Both the position numbers and the translations under genes were made by a program. From Candidatus Rifleibacteriota bacterium (lineage in GTDB: Bacteria > Muiribacteriota > Ozemobacteria > Ozemobacterales > Ozemobacteraceae), in NCBI GenBank assembly GCA_015233565.1, contig JADFXM010000010.1:62001-126000 (forward strand): a stretch of DNA of 64,000 bases. Direction: 5' to 3'. Below, piece after piece: positions 61,965 through 64,000 of the stretch. The notes beneath the pieces were generated by a model. The model saw only the letters and a program-made list of their open reading frames with translations. It was not told the DNA's origin and searched no databases. Each line of letters begins with the position of its first letter. Position 1 is the stretch's first letter.

Positions 61965-63167
61965 ATGGAGAGCAGAAAAAAGTACTACTTTGTTGGAACA
62001 TTAGCGGCTGTAATTTTAACTGCAATTAGTTTTAATCTGAGTAATTTGGAAGCATTTACTCAGAAGTTCAATCTTGCTTCCCTTAATCCTGAGGTTCGAA
62101 TGTGCATCGACCTTGGAATAATCAGCAGTCAGGATGTAAAAAAAGCGAATCTTGATTCGCCTATTGACTGTTTCAGTTTGGGAAACCTCTTGAAAAGAAC
62201 CCTTCAAATGCTTGGAACTCCTGCCGGGTCAAATCTTGGAGAATTTGGAAGAACAAAAATATTTCCTGGATTTTATTCCCGAAAAAACATTTTGCGGGGA
62301 GAGGCTGTTGAAGTTTTTGGGCGATTGGTTCAGTACCTCGCCCACAACAATAAAATAGTCCTAGCGGCTACGAAAGTGTTCACTTTCTCAGATTTTAATT
62401 CCACCCGGATTGATCAACTTTCTTTTGGATATTTAAAAGAAAAAGGGATCGTAAGGGGATATAAAAATGGAAAATTAGGTTCCAATCGACCACTTTCCAG
62501 ACGTGAAGCCTTCTGCTTCATCTATCGTCTGTATGAACAGGTCGCCAAGGAAATGACTTCCAGATATCGCAATCGTGAACTTGTTTTTGTTGATATACCA
62601 ATTGATCACGAATTTATGTCAATCATTAAAACTGTTTCCAAAGCTGGTGGTTTAAAATATGTCATCATGGGTCCAAGTTTTGATGGAAACCGAATACTGC
62701 AAAAAAGGGACATATCAGACATTATGAAAGGAATCTATGAAAAAATTAACCAAGGTGAAAAGGTTAATTTAGTTTTCAATGGGAAACCTTTTCTTTCAAG
62801 AATTGAGCTTGCTTTAATTTGTGAAAAGTTGCTCTCAGGTATCAGGCCGGGAAATTCCACTAATTACTTTTCTTATATTGATGTTAAACCAGGATCGTTG
62901 GAAGAAAGCGCACTTAGACGGCTCCAGGAAAATGGAATCATGCTTGGGTACGGTGATGGAAAATTAAGAGGCGAAGAAGGTGTGACATGGTATGAGGGAT
63001 TTGGAATTCTTGCCAAAGTCCTTGAATTACACGGATATTCTCAAATTTCTAATGAAGAGTATATTCCTGCTGACAAAAGAGATTTTGAGCAATTCGCCGA
63101 AATTTTAAAATCCAAGAGAGCAAAAGTTAGATCGATTCTTAGAAGACAGCCATCCATAAAAAAGTGA
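61965..63167 (+). CDS. SLH-domain surface protein
   Basis: 400 residues with a signal anchor (GTLAAVILTAISFNL). Three SLH-like repeats: about 46-105 (diverged), 139-190 (FSDFNSTRIDQLSFGYLKEKGIVRGYKNG...LSRREAFCFIYRL) and about 297-345 (SYIDVKPGSLEESALRRLQENGIMLGYGDGKLRG). SLH repeats bind pyruvylated wall polymers or, in some diderms, link outer membrane to peptidoglycan. AGGAG is 8 bases before the ATG. The C-terminus is a basic tail. Confidence 0.8.
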   Translation: MESRKKYYFVGTLAAVILTAISFNLSNLEAFTQKFNLASLNPEVRMCIDLGIISSQDVKKANLDSPIDCFSLGNLLKRTLQMLGTPAGSNLGEFGRTKIFPGFYSRKNILRGEAVEVFGRLVQYLAHNNKIVLAATKVFTFSDFNSTRIDQLSFGYLKEKGIVRGYKNGKLGSNRPLSRREAFCFIYRLYEQVAKEMTSRYRNRELVFVDIPIDHEFMSIIKTVSKAGGLKYVIMGPSFDGNRILQKRDISDIMKGIYEKINQGEKVNLVFNGKPFLSRIELALICEKLLSGIRPGNSTNYFSYIDVKPGSLEESALRRLQENGIMLGYGDGKLRGEEGVTWYEGFGILAKVLELHGYSQISNEEYIPADKRDFEQFAEILKSKRAKVRSILRRQPSIKK

Positions 63168-63186
63168 AGAAGTGCTAAAAAACAAA

Positions 63187-63210
63187 AAGCCTACCCACGA
63201 GGGTAGGCTT
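63187..63210 (-). terminator. Terminator of the leftward membrane-protein gene
   Basis: AAGCCTACCC (63187-63196) and GGGTAGGCTT (63201-63210) form a perfect 10-bp stem with a 4-base loop. T-rich sequence follows on the minus strand, so it serves the gene at 63224. It may also stop rightward transcription of the SLH gene, though without a T run on that side. Confidence 0.88.
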
Positions 63211-63223
63211 GATCCCTGATGGA

Positions 63224-63802
63224 TTAAATACCCATCTGACTCGTAAAGGCCCTGGATAAAAATTTCTTGGAGTCTTTTAAAACTGGACGACGGAAAATTT
63301 GAGACAATTTTAGGCCTGCTTCTTCGGCCTCGTAACTTGAAATGCTTTCAAAGAGCCGAACCCCGGAAATAACTCCCCCCCGATTAAAATAGGCTTTAAT
63401 TGTCCAGACATAAGTCTTGGACGTTATCAGCCCTTCTGCAATTGGACTCACTTCTAAGTGCACTAATTCGGAAAAATGATATGTAGCTTTCTTTCGGCAG
63501 AAAAAACCTGATTCACCATAGTCGATTCTGGATCGCATTTTGTTGATGATCACTCTTTTTTGATACGCCATTATTACTATCCCAAGGAAGATGATTCCAA
63601 GAGCAACCAAAAACGAAGAAAATCTTACAATCGACAATTCACCAAAATACGCTGTTTCACCGAGTATTTGCCAAAGAAAGGAACATCCAAAAAAAGTACA
63701 AATTATTCCAAAGGCGCTACAACTTCTGGAAGTCCGAAAAGTTAAATCAACCGGGCAGTTATCTTCAATATTCATGCCCTTTAAGATACTAAGAAAACTC
63801 AT
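63224..63802 (-). CDS. Two-helix membrane protein, unknown
   Basis: 192 residues. Two membrane helices near the N-terminus (about 28-48 and 60-80; LVALGIIFLGIVIMAYQ) precede a soluble domain with strand-rich segments (KRVIINKMRSRIDYGESG, YHFSELVHLEVSPI, VWTIKAYF) resembling a PH-like membrane domain. No named family. A GA-rich ribosome site precedes the ATG. Confidence 0.68.
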   Translation of the reverse strand: MSFLSILKGMNIEDNCPVDLTFRTSRSCSAFGIICTFFGCSFLWQILGETAYFGELSIVRFSSFLVALGIIFLGIVIMAYQKRVIINKMRSRIDYGESGFFCRKKATYHFSELVHLEVSPIAEGLITSKTYVWTIKAYFNRGGVISGVRLFESISSYEAEEAGLKLSQIFRRPVLKDSKKFLSRAFTSQMGI

Positions 63803-64000
63803 ACTCTATCCTCCCCAGAGTTCTCTGGATCGCGGTTCAAAGGGTTTTCAAGAACCGCAGTGGTTGAATATTATCAAAGTGAAAATTCCAAGTCAATCAT
63901 TTTTTTTTGTGAAAGTGGCGTACAATGAGCATTAAAGTACTGCTCTCAATTTGAAGTAAAAATTATTTTTATGTACATTTGAGGCATTTGTATTTAAGAA

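Overview
The window is AT-rich bacterial chromosome with long, well-supported genes separated by gaps rich in dispersed repeats. I recognise no tRNA, rRNA, CRISPR array, transposase or phage gene. Many proteins carry Sec signal peptides, there are several type IV pilin-like prepilins, a Skp/OmpH-like pair, an Nqr/Rnf-type membrane complex and two rubrerythrins. This suggests a diderm anaerobe or microaerophile. The many pseudopilins, LysM-SH3-C39 proteins and purine-breakdown genes would fit an uncultured lineage such as Candidatus Riflebacteria, but that placement is inference.

Layout. 1-1533: 5' part of an unknown minus-strand gene. 2.5-5.5 kb: a secreted protein-arginine deiminase divergent from a GH144-type secreted glucanase. 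6.1-9.8 kb: a secreted propeller-like protein and two tandem LysM-SH3-C39 proteins. 10.4-13.6 kb: a three-gene pseudopilin operon. 13.8-18.6 kb: an Nqr/Rnf-type operon (small diferredoxin, then NqrB, C, D, E and F-like proteins) with no NqrA or full-length RnfC. 19.3-30.4 kb: a run of secreted proteins of unknown function, including a 959-residue repeat/glycine-zipper protein, a 1352-residue protein and two Skp-like proteins. 30.7-32.6 kb: a second pseudopilin operon. 32.8-44.9 kb: a ferric-reductase-like flavoprotein, an exported rubrerythrin, a multi-PAS protein without an output domain, RecN, a SpoIID-like protein, two amidohydrolases and a cytoplasmic rubrerythrin. 45.2-54.4 kb: GNAT, a GspG-like pseudopilin, RsmD, RecG, a HEAT-TPR protein and other small genes. 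54.4-61.2 kb: ThpR, then a five-gene operon (ssnA, ygeY-like, ygeW-like, carbamate kinase, PLP enzyme) of the anaerobic purine/urate type. 61.9-63.8 kb: an SLH-domain protein and a small membrane protein.

How the genes fit together. The ssnA-to-PLP operon and the amidohydrolase pair point to nitrogen and energy recovery from purines or related ureides, with carbamate kinase giving ATP from carbamoyl phosphate. The Nqr/Rnf-like operon is the likely ion-translocating redox complex. Two rubrerythrins, one exported, would deal with peroxide.

The features I find most unusual are the divergent Nqr/Rnf operon (no NqrA, stand-alone two-cluster ferredoxin, one intramembrane cysteine ligand replaced by threonine, no recognisable FMN motif in NqrB), the exported rubrerythrin, and at least seven families of short dispersed repeats that cluster in islands near 5.6-6.0 and 18.8-19.2 kb.
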